From contig CAWDBV010000008.1 in assembly GCA_963800705.1 (NCBI GenBank), positions 1-64,000 on the forward strand: DNA of 64,000 nt, read 5' to 3'. Origin of the DNA: CAWDBV01 sp963800705. GTDB taxonomy: Bacteria > Actinomycetota > Thermoleophilia > Solirubrobacterales > 70-9. Numbering within the stretch: position 1 is the stretch's first letter; each line of letters opens with the position of its first letter. The position numbers and the translations under genes were made by a program. A model generated the notes under the pieces. The model saw only the letters and a list, made by a program, of their open reading frames with translations. It had not been told where the DNA came from and did no database searches. Below, piece after piece: positions 43,726 to 53,428 of the stretch.

Positions 43726-44925
43726 TCAGTTCGCGAACCTCGCCGCCTCCTCCGAGCCGCCGGTCGCATCACCGGCGCTGTACGCGTGGGCGCCGGCGCC
43801 GGCGAGCTCGCCACCGTCGACGATCAGGTACTCCTCGCGCAGCGGCCGGTCGGCGAGCCAGGACTCGAGGATCTCTCGCACGCCGGCGGCGTAGCGCGCC
43901 TGGGCCGAGAGGCTGGTGCCGGAGATGTGCGGGGTCATGCCGTGGTTGGCCATCGTCCGCCAGGGATGGTCGCCGGGAGCCGGCTGCGGGAACCAGACGT
44001 CGCCGGCGTAGCCGGCGAGCTGCCCGGACTCGAGCGCGCGGGCGATGGCGTCGCGGTCGCAGATCTTTCCGCGCGCGGTGTTGATCAGGTAGGCGCCGCG
44101 CTTCATTCGCCCGATCAGCTCGTCGTCGAAGAGGTGCTCGGTCTCCGGGTGGAGCGGCGCGTTGATCGTCACCACGTCGCAGACCTCGACCAGCGACTCG
44201 GGCGAGTCGTGGAAGCTGGCGCCGAGCTCCTTCTCGACTTCATCCGGCAGCCGGTGACGGTCGGTGTAGTGAAGCCCGACGTCGAACGGCTCCAGCCTGC
44301 GCAGGACGGCGGAGCCGATCCGCCCGGCGGCGACGGTCCCGACCTGCATCCCCTCGAGGTCGTAGGAGCGCGCGGCGCAGTCGGCGATGTTCCATCCTCC
44401 CTCGACGACCGTCTGGTAGGAGGGGATGTAGTTGCGGACCAGCGCCAGGATCATCATCACGACGTGCTCGGCGACGCTGATGCTGTTGCAGTAGGTGACC
44501 TCGGCGACCGTGATGCCGGCGTCCATCGCGGCCTGGAGGTCGACGTGGTCGGAGCCGATGCCGGCGGTGATCGCGAGCTTCAGGTTCGGGGCCTTGGCGA
44601 TCCGCTCGGCGGTCAGGTACGCGGGCCAGAAGGGCTGCGAGATCACCACCTCGGCGTCGGCGAGCTCGCGTTCGAACTCGGAGTCCGTCCCGTCCTTGTC
44701 GGAGGTGACGACGAGCTCGTGGCCGCCCTGCTCGAGGAAGCTGCGCAGGCCGAGTTCTCCGGAGACGCTCCCGAGCAGCTCGCCGGGGTTGAAGTCGACC
44801 GCCTCCGGCGTCGGCGTCGACTGCCCGTCGGGGTACCGCTGGATGGCCGGAATCCCCTCGCGCGGGTACTGCGGTGGGTAGCCATCAACGGGGTCGTCGT
44901 AGAGAACGCAGAGGACTTTCGCCAT
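43726..44925 (-). CDS. NAD-dependent formate dehydrogenase (D-2-hydroxyacid dehydrogenase family)
   Basis: Oxidises formate to CO2 with NAD+. ATG 44925, 399 residues, intact. MAKVLCVLYDDPVDGYPPQY is the extended N-terminus characteristic of bacterial metal-free formate dehydrogenases. ISQPFWPAYLTAERIAKAPN is the formate-binding region, ITAGIGSDHVDLQAAMDAGI and EVTYCNSISVAEHVVMMILA (NS-SVAEH) follow, and VGTVAAGRIGSAVLRRLEPF is the NAD loop (AxGRIG). LINTARGKICDRDAIARALE, DVWFPQPAPGDHPWRTMANH and MTPHISGTSLSAQARYA supply the catalytic His and Arg. This set separates it from glycerate-type relatives. Confidence 0.92.
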   Translation of the reverse strand: MAKVLCVLYDDPVDGYPPQYPREGIPAIQRYPDGQSTPTPEAVDFNPGELLGSVSGELGLRSFLEQGGHELVVTSDKDGTDSEFERELADAEVVISQPFWPAYLTAERIAKAPNLKLAITAGIGSDHVDLQAAMDAGITVAEVTYCNSISVAEHVVMMILALVRNYIPSYQTVVEGGWNIADCAARSYDLEGMQVGTVAAGRIGSAVLRRLEPFDVGLHYTDRHRLPDEVEKELGASFHDSPESLVEVCDVVTINAPLHPETEHLFDDELIGRMKRGAYLINTARGKICDRDAIARALESGQLAGYAGDVWFPQPAPGDHPWRTMANHGMTPHISGTSLSAQARYAAGVREILESWLADRPLREEYLIVDGGELAGAGAHAYSAGDATGGSEEAARFAN

Positions 44926-44983
44926 CGCCGCGAGCCTACGTGATGGCGGGTCAAGGCGGGGGCGGGCGCGGCTTTGAGGGCGC

Positions 44984-45322
44984 TCAGACGATGCCGCGGA
45001 AGGGGCGCTTCTCCGGCTCGGAGAGCTCGTCGAGCAGCCAGTCGAGCCAGCGCTCGAGCCGGGCCGTGTCGCTGTAACCGTCGGCGACCAGCTCGACGTT
45101 GGTGCCCCATCCCTTCTCGGAGAGCGCAACCTCGATGCTCGTCGCCTCGGCCGCAACCGAGGCCTCCCAAGCGAGCTGCGTCTCCGGTTCGCACTCGGTC
45201 ACCTCGACGTTCGCCGACTCGCCGAGCAGCGCTGTGGCCCAGGCCTGCATGCGGCTGGGCTCCTCCAGCAGCTGCCAGAGCTCGGGCTGTGACTTGACCA
45301 ATGTGCGTTCTGCGGATGGCAT
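44984..45322 (-). CDS. SRPBCC-like small protein
   Basis: ATG 45322, 112 residues: MPSAERTLVKSQPELWQLLE, then RMQAWATALLGESANVEVTE, TQLAWEASVAAEATSIEVAL, KGWGTNVELVADGYSDTARL and RWLDWLLDELSEPEKRPFRG. The helix-strand order and the WATxL, W-E and KGWGT blocks resemble short START/SRPBCC (polyketide-cyclase-like) proteins of Actinobacteria. No catalytic residues can be given. Divergent from the GT2 gene at 45383. Confidence 0.6.
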   Translation of the reverse strand: MPSAERTLVKSQPELWQLLEEPSRMQAWATALLGESANVEVTECEPETQLAWEASVAAEATSIEVALSEKGWGTNVELVADGYSDTARLERWLDWLLDELSEPEKRPFRGIV

Positions 45323-45382
45323 TCGGGTGCTGGTTTCGGGGTCCCCGCCGTAAATCCCTGCGCCCGGGAGAATCCGTGCGCG

Positions 45383-46429
45383 ATGCACGCCTCCGCCCAA
45401 CGGGTCGCCATCTGCATGGCCGCGTATAACCCCGAGCCCGAGCTGTTCCGGGACCAGATCGAGTCGATCCGCGCTCAGAGCCACAGCGAGTGGACATGCG
45501 TTATCAGCGACGACGCATCGGATCCAGACCGCCGTGCGGCTATGGAGGAGGCGGTCCGAGGCGACGAGCGCTTCCGGCTGCTCGAGAGCGCCGCCGCGCG
45601 ACTGGGCTTCTACCGTAACTTCGAGCGCGCGCTCGAGGCCGCGGATCCCGCCGCCCCCTACGTCGCGCTCGCCGACCATGACGACCGCTGGTACCCCGAC
45701 AAGCTCTCGACACTGCTCGAGGCGATCTCCAGGACGGGCGCGCAGCTCGTCTACAGCGACGCGCGCGCGGTCGAGCCCTCCGGTGCCGAGGTCCGCCCGA
45801 CGATGTGGTCTCCCGACGAGCGCCCGAACCAGTGGACCGACCTGGCCACGATGCTGATCGCCAACACGGTCACCGGCGCGGCGTCGATGTTTCGCCGCGA
45901 GCTGCTCGCCGCGGCGCTTCCCTTCCCCGAGCTGCCGGGCAAGCCCTACCACGACCACTGGCTTGCCGCCGTCGCGCTCGCCTCCGGCGAGCTCGACTAC
46001 GTCGACCGCCCGCTCTATGACTGGGTCCGGCACCCCGAGAGCGTCGTCGTCGGCGAGACCGCCCTGCTGCGCCCGGCGGACTTCGGCCGCCTCGACCTAC
46101 ATCCGATGCGGGCGCTGCGACGCGGCCCGCGCGCGGCTGCCGGCGGGGCGCTCGCCGCCTGGGAGCCCGACGAGCGCGACCAGCTTCGGCGGCTCGAGCT
46201 GACCGCGGCCGAGATCTCCTCAAGGCTCGGAGACCGAATCGAGCCCGGCAAGCGACGGGCTCTGCGCGGGATCGAGGCCGCCGATTCGGCCCGTGGGGCG
46301 CTCCGCCTCGCCGGGCGCTGGGCGCGCGCCCGGGTCACCAACGGCGCCTCAATGGGGCGCGAGCTGCTGCTGCTGCGGGGAATCGGTGCCCGGCGTCTCG
46401 CCCGCCTACGCGGAAGGCCGGCGCGATGA
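45383..46429 (+). CDS. GT2 glycosyltransferase (rhamnosyl/galactosyl type)
   Basis: ATG 45383, 348 residues. VAICMAAYNPEPELFRDQIE, SEWTCVISDDASDPDRRAAM (DDAS), RLGFYRNFERALEAADPAAP and YVALADHDDRWYPDKLSTLL (HDD metal motif). LVYSDARAVEPSGAEVRPTM, TGAASMFRRELLAAALPFPE and YHDHWLAAVALASGELDYVD follow. The C-terminal third is helical and Arg-rich. Related to WbbL/RfbF-type rhamnosyl and WaaL-cluster transferases. No membrane helices. Overlaps the next gene by 4 bp. Confidence 0.9.
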   Translation: MHASAQRVAICMAAYNPEPELFRDQIESIRAQSHSEWTCVISDDASDPDRRAAMEEAVRGDERFRLLESAAARLGFYRNFERALEAADPAAPYVALADHDDRWYPDKLSTLLEAISRTGAQLVYSDARAVEPSGAEVRPTMWSPDERPNQWTDLATMLIANTVTGAASMFRRELLAAALPFPELPGKPYHDHWLAAVALASGELDYVDRPLYDWVRHPESVVVGETALLRPADFGRLDLHPMRALRRGPRAAAGGALAAWEPDERDQLRRLELTAAEISSRLGDRIEPGKRRALRGIEAADSARGALRLAGRWARARVTNGASMGRELLLLRGIGARRLARLRGRPAR

Positions 46430-47325
46430 GCGCCGAGGCGCCAGTACCGCCGCCGGACCTGATCGGCCGCGTCGGGGTCGTCGACAAGAGCGACACGGAG
46501 ATCTTCCTTTGGTCCGGGCAACAAATGCGGGAGGAGATCGACGAGCTGCTCGGCAACGATTGGTCCTGGGAGCACAAGTCGGTGCTCGACTTCGGCTGCG
46601 GCGCCGGGCGGCTGACCCGCCACCTGCTCGACGTCGCCGCCGCGGGTACCGAGGTGAGTGCATGCGACGTCGACCCGCAGAGCATGGAGTGGGTGCGCGA
46701 GAACCTCGTGCCGCCGCTCGCCGCCGCGCCGACGACCGAGATGCTGCCTCCGCTGCCGTTCAAGCAGGCGAGCTTCGACCTCGTGCTCGCGACCTCGGTC
46801 TTCACCCACATCGATTTGACCTGGGCGCCCTGGCTGGTCGAGCTGCGCCGGGTGCTGAAGCCCGGCGGCCTTTTTCTTGCGAGCTTCCTCGGCCCGGCGA
46901 TGTCCAAGGGAGTCGCCGGCGAGCCCTGGGACGAGGAGCTGGTCGGCGCCAACGTTCACATCTCCAACATGTCGACCAACGTTCTGCACTCGCCTTGGTG
47001 GCTGCGCGCGCACTGGGGACGCGCGTTCGAGATCCTCGAGCTGCGCGAGTCGGGCTTCGCGGCGCCCTCTGGCGAGGGCGAGGGTCAGGGGGTATTGCTC
47101 GGCCGGCGCCGCGACGTGAAGGTGACCGCCGAGGAGCTGTTCGAGCCCGAACCCGGCGAGCCGCGCGAGTTCTCCGCCGCCGCCCACAACGTCCGCAAGC
47201 TGCGGCTCCAGGCCGCACAGCTCGAGGCCCAGCTCCAGGCGGCCGTCCTCGACGCCGCCGCCGCGCGTGAAGAGCTCGCGCGGCTGCGCCGCGAGCGGGG
47301 CCAATTGGGACAATCCGAGCAATGA
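46426..47325 (+). CDS. SAM methyltransferase with C-terminal coiled coil
   Basis: ATG 46426, 299 residues. VLDFGCGAGRLTRHLLDVAA is motif I, ACDVDPQSMEWVRENL the acidic loop, SFDLVLATSVFTHIDLTWAP motif II and RRVLKPGGLFLASFLGPAMS motif III. After about residue 245 the chain becomes a heptad-like coiled coil (VRKLRLQAAQLEAQLQAAVL, REELARLRRERGQLGQ). Such tails are shared with the proteins at 47322, 50789 and 61233. Overlaps the start of the fused protein by 4 bp. Confidence 0.88.
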   Translation: MSAEAPVPPPDLIGRVGVVDKSDTEIFLWSGQQMREEIDELLGNDWSWEHKSVLDFGCGAGRLTRHLLDVAAAGTEVSACDVDPQSMEWVRENLVPPLAAAPTTEMLPPLPFKQASFDLVLATSVFTHIDLTWAPWLVELRRVLKPGGLFLASFLGPAMSKGVAGEPWDEELVGANVHISNMSTNVLHSPWWLRAHWGRAFEILELRESGFAAPSGEGEGQGVLLGRRRDVKVTAEELFEPEPGEPREFSAAAHNVRKLRLQAAQLEAQLQAAVLDAAAAREELARLRRERGQLGQSEQ

Positions 47326-49228
47326 AGAGCACCGAGACCGGCAGCGAGACCGCCCCGCCGCGCGCCTCCGAGGAGGTGCGCGAGGAATTCGAGCGGCTTT
47401 TCTACTCGTCGGTCGGCCAGACCTGGGGCGGCGTGCGCTGGCTCGGCGTCCGCGCTTTCAAGCTTCCGCTCGATCTCTGGGTGATGCAGGAGATCGTCGC
47501 CGAGACCCGCCCGGAGCTGATCATCGAGACCGGCGTTGCCGAGGGGGAACGACGCTCTTCTACGCGAACATCCTGGACCTGCTGGGTGGAGATGGCCGCA
47601 TCATCGGCGTCGACGTCGACCTCTCGAAGGTCGACGAGCGCACCCGCAGCCACCCGCGGGTAACGCTGATCGAGGGCGGCTCGACCGACCCCGGCGTCGT
47701 CGCCCGCCTCGGTGAAGCCGCCGAGGGCAAGCGGGTGATGATCAACCTCGATGCCGACCATTCCGCGCTCCACGTGCTCGCCGAGCTGCGGGCGCTGTCG
47801 GGGCTGGTCAGCCCGGGCTGCTACCTCGTCGTCGAAGACACGATCGTCAACGGGAACCCCGTCGAGCCCGACTTCGGCCCCGGGCCTGGGGAGGCGCTCG
47901 AGCAGTGGCTCACGACCGCGCCCCCGTTCGAGGTCGACCGCGAGCGCGAGCGGCTGCTCGCCACCTTCAACAAGGGCGGCTACCTGCGACGCATCGGCGA
48001 GCCAGGCGAGCTCTCCCCGGCACCGCCACCCTCATCGCCCGCGACCGCCGAGCCTGCAACCCGCGCGACGTCGGCTCCGGCCGAGCCAAAGGCTCCCCTT
48101 GCCGGCGCCGGGCTCGCCGAGACCCGCAAAGCCGTCGCCGAGCTGGTTGAGGACGGATCGCAGGTGCTCGATCTCGGCTGTGGCAGCGGCGAGCTGGCGG
48201 CGCTTCTGCGCGAGAAGGGCTGCACGGTGGTCGGTGTCGAGGCCGACCTCGGCCTCGCCGCGCAAGCCGAGGAGATCTGCGAACACGTCCACCGTCGCGA
48301 CCTCGACGACCCCGGGCTCGCCGACGACCTCGGCGAGAGCTCGTTCGACGCGGTGGTCGGCGTGCACGCGCTCGAGCGCGGCGGCCCGCGGCTACTCGAG
48401 GTCGCGCGCTCCCACCTCTCGCCACAGGGGCGGCTCGTCCTCGCGGTCGCCAATGCGGCTCACGCCAGCGCCCGCTTGGCGCTGCTCGAGGGCGAGCTCG
48501 AGCGCGTCGCCCCCGGCCGCCCCTACACCCTCGACACGCTCGACCGCGAGCTCGCCGACGCCGGATTCGCCCTGGCGCGGATCGGGCGCGAGCAGTCCGA
48601 TGCGCCTGAGAGGGGTGGCGCCGGCGACCCGCTGTCCCGGACGATCGCCGCCCGACTCGCCGGCGACCTCGATGCGCGAACGCTGCGCCTGCTCACCGTC
48701 TCCTACCCCCTCCCTCGCGCCGACCTCGAGCTGCAGCGCAGCCGGATCACCGAGCTCGCCCGGCGCACCGACGAGCTCGCCGACGAGCTGGTGCGCCTCG
48801 AAGGCGCCGAGGCCGAAGCCGCGAATCTCCGCGAGGAGCTCGCCGGCACCAGGACCGAGCTCTCCGAGCGCGAGCCCGAGCTTCGTTCGCTTCGGGACGC
48901 GGTCGCGACCAGCTCCTCGCGGGTGCGCGAGCTGCGGGGCTCGCTGACCGCGGCAAGCGCCAAAGCTGAGGCGGAGAGCGCCGAAGCGGCGCGCCTCGGC
49001 CTCCAGGTCCGGCGGCTGGAGGCGGAGCTTCAGAGCACCCAGGAAGAGCTCGAGCGCCGCCACCGCGAGGCAGTCGGTGCCGGAGTGCGGTTGCAGCGGA
49101 TCGAGCAGACGCTTCCGTTCCGCGCTTATCACCGGCTGCGCACAATGCCCCCCCTTTCATGGATCGCCGCCCGCCGCGCCCGCGGCTACTACGCGGAGCT
49201 CGAGCGGGCGCGCGACGAGAACAGCTGA
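47322..49228 (+). CDS. three-part protein: CmcI-like hydroxylase/MT + SAM methyltransferase + coiled coil
   Basis: ATG 47322; one shift near 47553, so about 635 residues when repaired. Residues about 15-225 resemble the CmcI/cephalosporin-hydroxylase family (FKLPLDLWVMQEIVAETRPE, IIETGVAEGGTTLFYANIL, VMINLDADHSALHVLAELRA, YLVVEDTIVNGNPVEPDFGP). A Pro/Ala linker follows, then a second Rossmann methyltransferase (SQVLDLGCGSGELAALLREK, SFDAVVGVHALERGGPRLLE). The last 170 residues form a long coiled coil (ELARRTDELADELVRLEGAE onward) ending in an Arg-rich PFRAYHRLRTMPPLSWIAAR. Both enzymes may modify the surface glycan; the coil probably docks them to partners. Confidence 0.8.
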
Positions 49229-49235
49229 GGCAGCG

Positions 49236-49916
49236 GTGATCGCCTACGGCTGCGTCGTCTCCTCGGAAGACGAATTCCGCACCTACGCGTGGCCCGGCCT
49301 CGACCGTTGCATGGAGCCAGGCGACCAGCTCCTGATCCGCAAGGGCGAGAGCTGCATCTACCGTGCTTACAACGACATCATCGCCTCGGTCACCGCCCGT
49401 CCCGAACTCGAGGCGCTCGTGCTCCTGCACCAGGACGTCGAGATTGTCGATCCGGATTTCGCGACCAAGGTGCGGACCGCGATGGCGGTCCCCGACGCGG
49501 GCGTGGTCGGGGTGATCGGCGGGATCGGAGTTCGCAGCATGGCCTGGTGGGAGAGCGACCTCGCGCTCGGCAGCGTCCGCTGGGAGTGGCTGCTCGGCGA
49601 CGAGGAGCGGCGCGGGCTCTACCGCGACGAGGAGTTCCGGCTCGAAACGACCGGCCGCGAGGGAGACGTCGACAGCGTCGACGGGCTGATCCTGATGCTG
49701 AGCCCGGTCGCGGTGCGGACGATCCGCTTCGACGAGTCGCTCGGCCCGAGCTTCCACGGCTACGACGCTGAAATCTGCTTCACGGCGCGCGCCGCTGGAC
49801 TACGTGTGGCCGTTGCCGACATAGAGGTCATCCACCACCACGAGATCCGCGCGATGACCGAGCCCGAGGACTGGGTCGAGGCCCAGACCCGCTTCACCCG
49901 CAAGTGGGGGCTTTGA
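49236..49916 (+). CDS. glycosyltransferase, GT2-like (Glyco_tranf_2_5 type)
   Basis: GTG 49236, 226 residues. IAYGCVVSSEDEFRTYAWPG, YNDIIASVTARPELEALVLL and HQDVEIVDPDFATKVRTAMA (HQDV, metal/nucleotide site) match the short GT2 branch often annotated as streptomycin-biosynthesis-like StrF domain. GVVGVIGGIGVRSMAWWESD, VDGLILMLSPVAVRTIRFDE and FHGYDAEICFTARAAGLRVA (HGYDxD-type acceptor motif) complete it. No membrane helix. Seven bases after the fused gene's stop, same direction. Confidence 0.82.
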   Translation: MIAYGCVVSSEDEFRTYAWPGLDRCMEPGDQLLIRKGESCIYRAYNDIIASVTARPELEALVLLHQDVEIVDPDFATKVRTAMAVPDAGVVGVIGGIGVRSMAWWESDLALGSVRWEWLLGDEERRGLYRDEEFRLETTGREGDVDSVDGLILMLSPVAVRTIRFDESLGPSFHGYDAEICFTARAAGLRVAVADIEVIHHHEIRAMTEPEDWVEAQTRFTRKWGL

Positions 49917-49940
49917 TCCAGGCACCGTAGGATTGCGGCC

Positions 49941-50342
49941 GTGCCGTTCACGCTCAGGAACCTCAAGGAGGATCTGGAGGATGTCGGGTCCAACTTCGAC
50001 GGCTCGCCGGACCTGGAGTTCCGCTTGGCGACTGGGCCGCTGGAGCTCGAGCGATCCGGACTGGGTTACCAACGCGTCCCGCCCGACTATCGCTTTCCGT
50101 ACGGCCACACGCACAAGCAGCAGGAGGAGGTCTACGTGGTCGTGGGCGGGAGCGGGCGGATGAAGCTCGACGACGAGATCGTCGAGCTCAAGAAGTGGGA
50201 CGTGGTGCGCGTCCCCCCCGGTACGTGGCGAGGCTACGAGGCCGGGCCGGAGGGCCTCGAGATCCTCGTCATCGGCGCGCCCAATCTCGGCGAGTCTCCG
50301 CGCGACGACGTCGAGGGCCGGCGCGACTGGTGGACTGACTAG
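49941..50342 (+). CDS. cupin-domain protein
   Basis: GTG 49941, 133 residues. YRFPYGHTHKQQEEVYVVVG provides the first cupin motif (GHxH...E) and VVRVPPGTWRGYEAGPEGLE the second (PPGTW), with R in place of the usual H after the turn. GSGRMKLDDEIVELKKWD is the inter-motif strand pair. Single-domain beta-barrel; may be an isomerase/epimerase or a sensor, not determined. Followed after 4 bp by the NTF2-like gene. Confidence 0.85.
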   Translation: MPFTLRNLKEDLEDVGSNFDGSPDLEFRLATGPLELERSGLGYQRVPPDYRFPYGHTHKQQEEVYVVVGGSGRMKLDDEIVELKKWDVVRVPPGTWRGYEAGPEGLEILVIGAPNLGESPRDDVEGRRDWWTD

Positions 50343-50346
50343 GGGG

Positions 50347-50760
50347 ATGTCGCACGCCCACGAAGAGGTCATCCGCGAGGCATACAAGGCGATCAACGCA
50401 CGCGACATTGAGGCGGCGGCAGCTTTTGCCGAGGCATTGACCGATCCCACGATCGAGGTTCGCAGTCGGTTCGCGGGGGTCGAGGGCCGGGTTTACCGTG
50501 GACGCGAAGGCATACAGCAGTGGTTCACGGATACCGAGGAGACATGGGAAACCATCGAGCAAACCCCCGAGCGATTCGTCGAAGCCGGGCCGGATCGGAC
50601 GATCGCAGTAGTTCGCTTCAAGGCGCGCGGCAAATCAAGCGGCGTCGAACTCGACCTGGAGTTCGCGGTGACCTTCACGTTTCGAGACGGCCTGATGGTG
50701 AGAATCGACTCCCATCCGTCGCTGGAAACGGCCCTCGAAGCCGCCGGGCAGTCCGAGTAG
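50347..50760 (+). CDS. SnoaL/NTF2-like protein
   Basis: ATG 50347, 137 residues. HEEVIREAYKAINARDIEAA, then DPTIEVRSRFAGVEGRVYRG, REGIQQWFTDTEETWETIEQ and RTIAVVRFKARGKSSGVELD, FAVTFTFRDGLMVRIDSHPS. This is the SnoaL-like order of three helices and a curved sheet. Base composition is slightly less GC-rich than its neighbours (AT at several third positions), a weak hint of separate origin. Convergent with the methyltransferase gene at 50789, 28 bp apart. Confidence 0.8.
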   Translation: MSHAHEEVIREAYKAINARDIEAAAAFAEALTDPTIEVRSRFAGVEGRVYRGREGIQQWFTDTEETWETIEQTPERFVEAGPDRTIAVVRFKARGKSSGVELDLEFAVTFTFRDGLMVRIDSHPSLETALEAAGQSE

Positions 50761-50788
50761 CGCTTTTGGACGAAAAGGACGAGTCCCG

Positions 50789-51674
50789 CTAGGTGCGTCC
50801 GCGGGCCCGTAGCGCCTCGAGCTCGGCCTCGGCGAGCTCCAGCTGGCGCTCGGCCTGGGCGGCGCGCCCGCGCGAGTAGGTGAGCTCGGCCTCGGCGCCG
50901 CGGGCGCGGTCCGACCAGTAGAGGATCTGCTCGACCCAGTCCTTCAGCGTCAGCGTCCCGGTAACCATGCCAAGGTTCTCGGTCTCTGGCAGCGGAGCGT
51001 CGGAGGCGAGCCCGATCGTGATCATCTCCTCGCCCGGGGCGGCCGGCTCGAGCTTGCGCAAGCTGGCCGCGACCTCGACCTCGGGGTCCTCGGCGACGAA
51101 GCCGATGTCGTCGGTGATCACCGAGCCGAGGTAGACCGCCTGGCGCATCAGCTTCACGTGCGGGAAGCGGTTCCGAAGCGTCTCCTCGAGCTCCTCGCTC
51201 GTGTACTCCTTGAGGTGGAACGGGTTCCCGGCCGGATAGACGCCGCGGTTGGGAGACGAGACGGCGAGGATCCCGTCGCGGGCGAGCACGCGCTGGAGCT
51301 CGTCGAGCGCGCGCTCGGGATCGGCGACGTGCTCGAGCGCCTCGAAGCAGACGACCAGGTCAAACGCGTCGCGCGGCGTCGGCAGGTCGAGCAGGTCGCC
51401 GCCGCCGAACTTCGCATGCTCGCCGAACAGCTCCTGAGCGGCCTTGTAGGCGTCTGCGTCGATGTCGATGCCCTGCGCCGCCAGCGCCCCGGCGCGAGAG
51501 AATCGCGGTCCCGTAGCCCATCCCGCAGCCCGCGTCCAGAACCGAGCGCCCCTTCGCCAGCTGGGCCGCCCAGAGGTAACGGGCGAGGTGCTCGGCTTCG
51601 ATCACCTCGCCGCGCTGGGCGTCGGGGACAAAGCGCTCGGCGCTGACCTGCTCGTTGCCGTTCTCCTCGGCCAA
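50789..51674 (-). CDS. SAM methyltransferase with C-terminal coiled coil (frameshifted)
   Basis: TTG at 51674-51672, starting MAEENGNEQVSAERFVPDAQ. GEVIEAEHLARYLWAAQLAK and SVLDAGCGMGYGTAIL lead to a shift near 51491, after which ALAAQGIDIDADAYKAAQEL, FDLVVCFEALEHVADPERAL and LARDGILAVSSPNRGVYPAG follow. Closely similar in plan to the protein at 61233 (EHLxRYxWA, SSPNxxVxPxGNPxHxxEY). The end is a coiled coil (ELTYSRGRAAQAERQLELAE). About 294 residues. Starts two bases behind the previous stop. Confidence 0.83.
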
Positions 51675-51676
51675 GG

Positions 51677-53396
51677 TCAGATCTCCCGAGGCGAGACGCG
51701 GGCGATGAATACTCCGCGGTCGCCGCTCGTGTACTGGACGTCCGACGCCGGTGGCGGAGTCAGCATCTCGGCCTCGGCGAAGCCCGCTGCGGTGGCCATC
51801 TCCTCGACCGCGGCACGGTTCGGGATCAGGCTCATCCGCCCCGGGCCCGAGGCGAGCGGGTTGACCACCGAGTCCTTCTCGAGCTGGACCGCGAAGCTGC
51901 CGCTCTCGGCGCCGTCCTGCGCGGTCCAGGGGAGCGGGTCGGCCTGGCGGGTGAGCTGGGTGTCGATGACGCAGAGCGAGCCGCTCATCGCCCGCGCCAG
52001 CCGCACCGCGCGCATCGGGTCCTCGAGGTGGTAGATCAGGCCGAGCAGCAGCACGACATCGAACTTCCCGAGCTGTTCGGGGCGGAGGTCGAAGATGTCG
52101 GACTGGCGGAATTCCGCCTGCGAGGAGTCGATCCCGTACTCGTGGGCGATCAGACGCGCGCGGCGAATGTTGACTTCGCGCAGGTCGATCCCGATCACCT
52201 TCTTCGCACCCCACTCGAGCAGCCGGTGCGAGAACCAGCCCTCGTTGCAGGCGAGGTCGATTGCCCGCGGTCTCACTCCGACTCCGGCGGTCGGAGGGGC
52301 GGCTGGCGCGGGAAGCCCGCTCGCGAGGGCCTCGCGGACGTGGTCCTCGATCATCGCCCGCCGGGTTTCGTGGACCGAGGCGAGCATCTCGTGGTGGATC
52401 GGCGCGGTCACCCCGGGGCCGATTCGCCACGGGTACATCCACGGGGGATCGGCCTCGAGCTCGTCGGCGAGCTGGGAGGGCAGGGGCCGCTTCGAACGGA
52501 CGCGCCGCGCAAGCATCAGGTCGCGGAAGCGGCCCAGGCGCGAGCCGGCGCCGTCGGGTACGGGGCCGGGCCCTTCGGTCGTGTCCTCGGCGTCGGGCTC
52601 GAGCGCGCGGCGGGTCCTTCGCCCAGGCGAGGAACAGGCCGCGGTCGCCGTCCCCGTAGTAGCTCTGTGCGTCGGGGCCCGGCTCGACCATCTTCGTCTC
52701 GACGAAGCCGGCCGCCGCTCCCATCTGCTCGACCGCCTCGCGGTTCGGGATCAGGCTCAGGATCCCGCTCGCCGAGGCAACCGGGTTCTCGTCGGCGTCG
52801 GGCTCGGGGTAGGCGGCGAAGCTTGCGGGCGCAAACTCGTTGTGGGTCTTGCCCCTGCCCCACGCCACCGGTGCGCGTTGGCGGGTGAGCTGACTCTCGA
52901 CCACGCAGAGCCGGCCGGTGAGCGAGCGCGCGACGCGCATCGCCCGCACCGGGTCCTCGAGGTGGTAGATCAGCCCGAGCAGCAGCACGACGTCGAACTC
53001 TCCGAGCTCAGAGGGATCGAGGTCGAATACGTCGGCGGTCCGGAACTCGAGCCGCTCGGGGCCGACCCCGAGGTGCTCGGCGACGAGCCGTGCGCGGCGA
53101 ACGTTGACCTCGCGGATGTCGATTCCGACCACCCTCTTCGCGCCCCAGTCGAGCAATTGGTGCGAGAACCAGCCCTCGTTGCAGGCGAGGTCGATGACGG
53201 TGGCCTCGGGTGATTCCTCGAGCACCTCGCGAACCGCCGGCTCGAGCATCGCCAGCCGGGTCGCGTGGATCTCCGGCAGCACCTCGCTGTGGATCGGCGC
53301 CACCGTTCCCTCCCCGAGGTCCCACGGATACATCCAGTGGGGCGGGTTCTCAAGCTCCTTCTTCAGCTCCTGCCGCACCTGCGCCGCATCCGTCAC
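51677..53396 (-). CDS. tandem double SAM methyltransferase (two homologous domains; one frameshift)
   Basis: ATG 53396. The first domain has ENPPHWMYPWDLGEGTVAPI, ATVIDLACNEGWFSHQLLDW (motif I), KRVVGIDIREVNVRRARLVA and LLLGLIYHLEDPVRAMRVAR. The second repeats the same blocks (DPPWMYPWRIGPGVTAPIHH, AIDLACNEGWFSHRLLEWGA, LLLGLIYHLEDPMRAVRLAR) and ends DRGVFIARVSPREI. A shift near 52612 puts the first domain in frame with a C/G-ending linker (LEPDAEDTTEGPGPVPDGAG) leading straight into the second. About 573 residues. An alternative is two genes, the second starting at ATG 52516 with a TGATG overlap. Related to glycan-cluster O-methyltransferases of the DUF1698-like type. Confidence 0.72.
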
Positions 53397-53428
53397 ATCT
53401 CCTCGGCTTCGCGTCCGGCGATGTTCGC

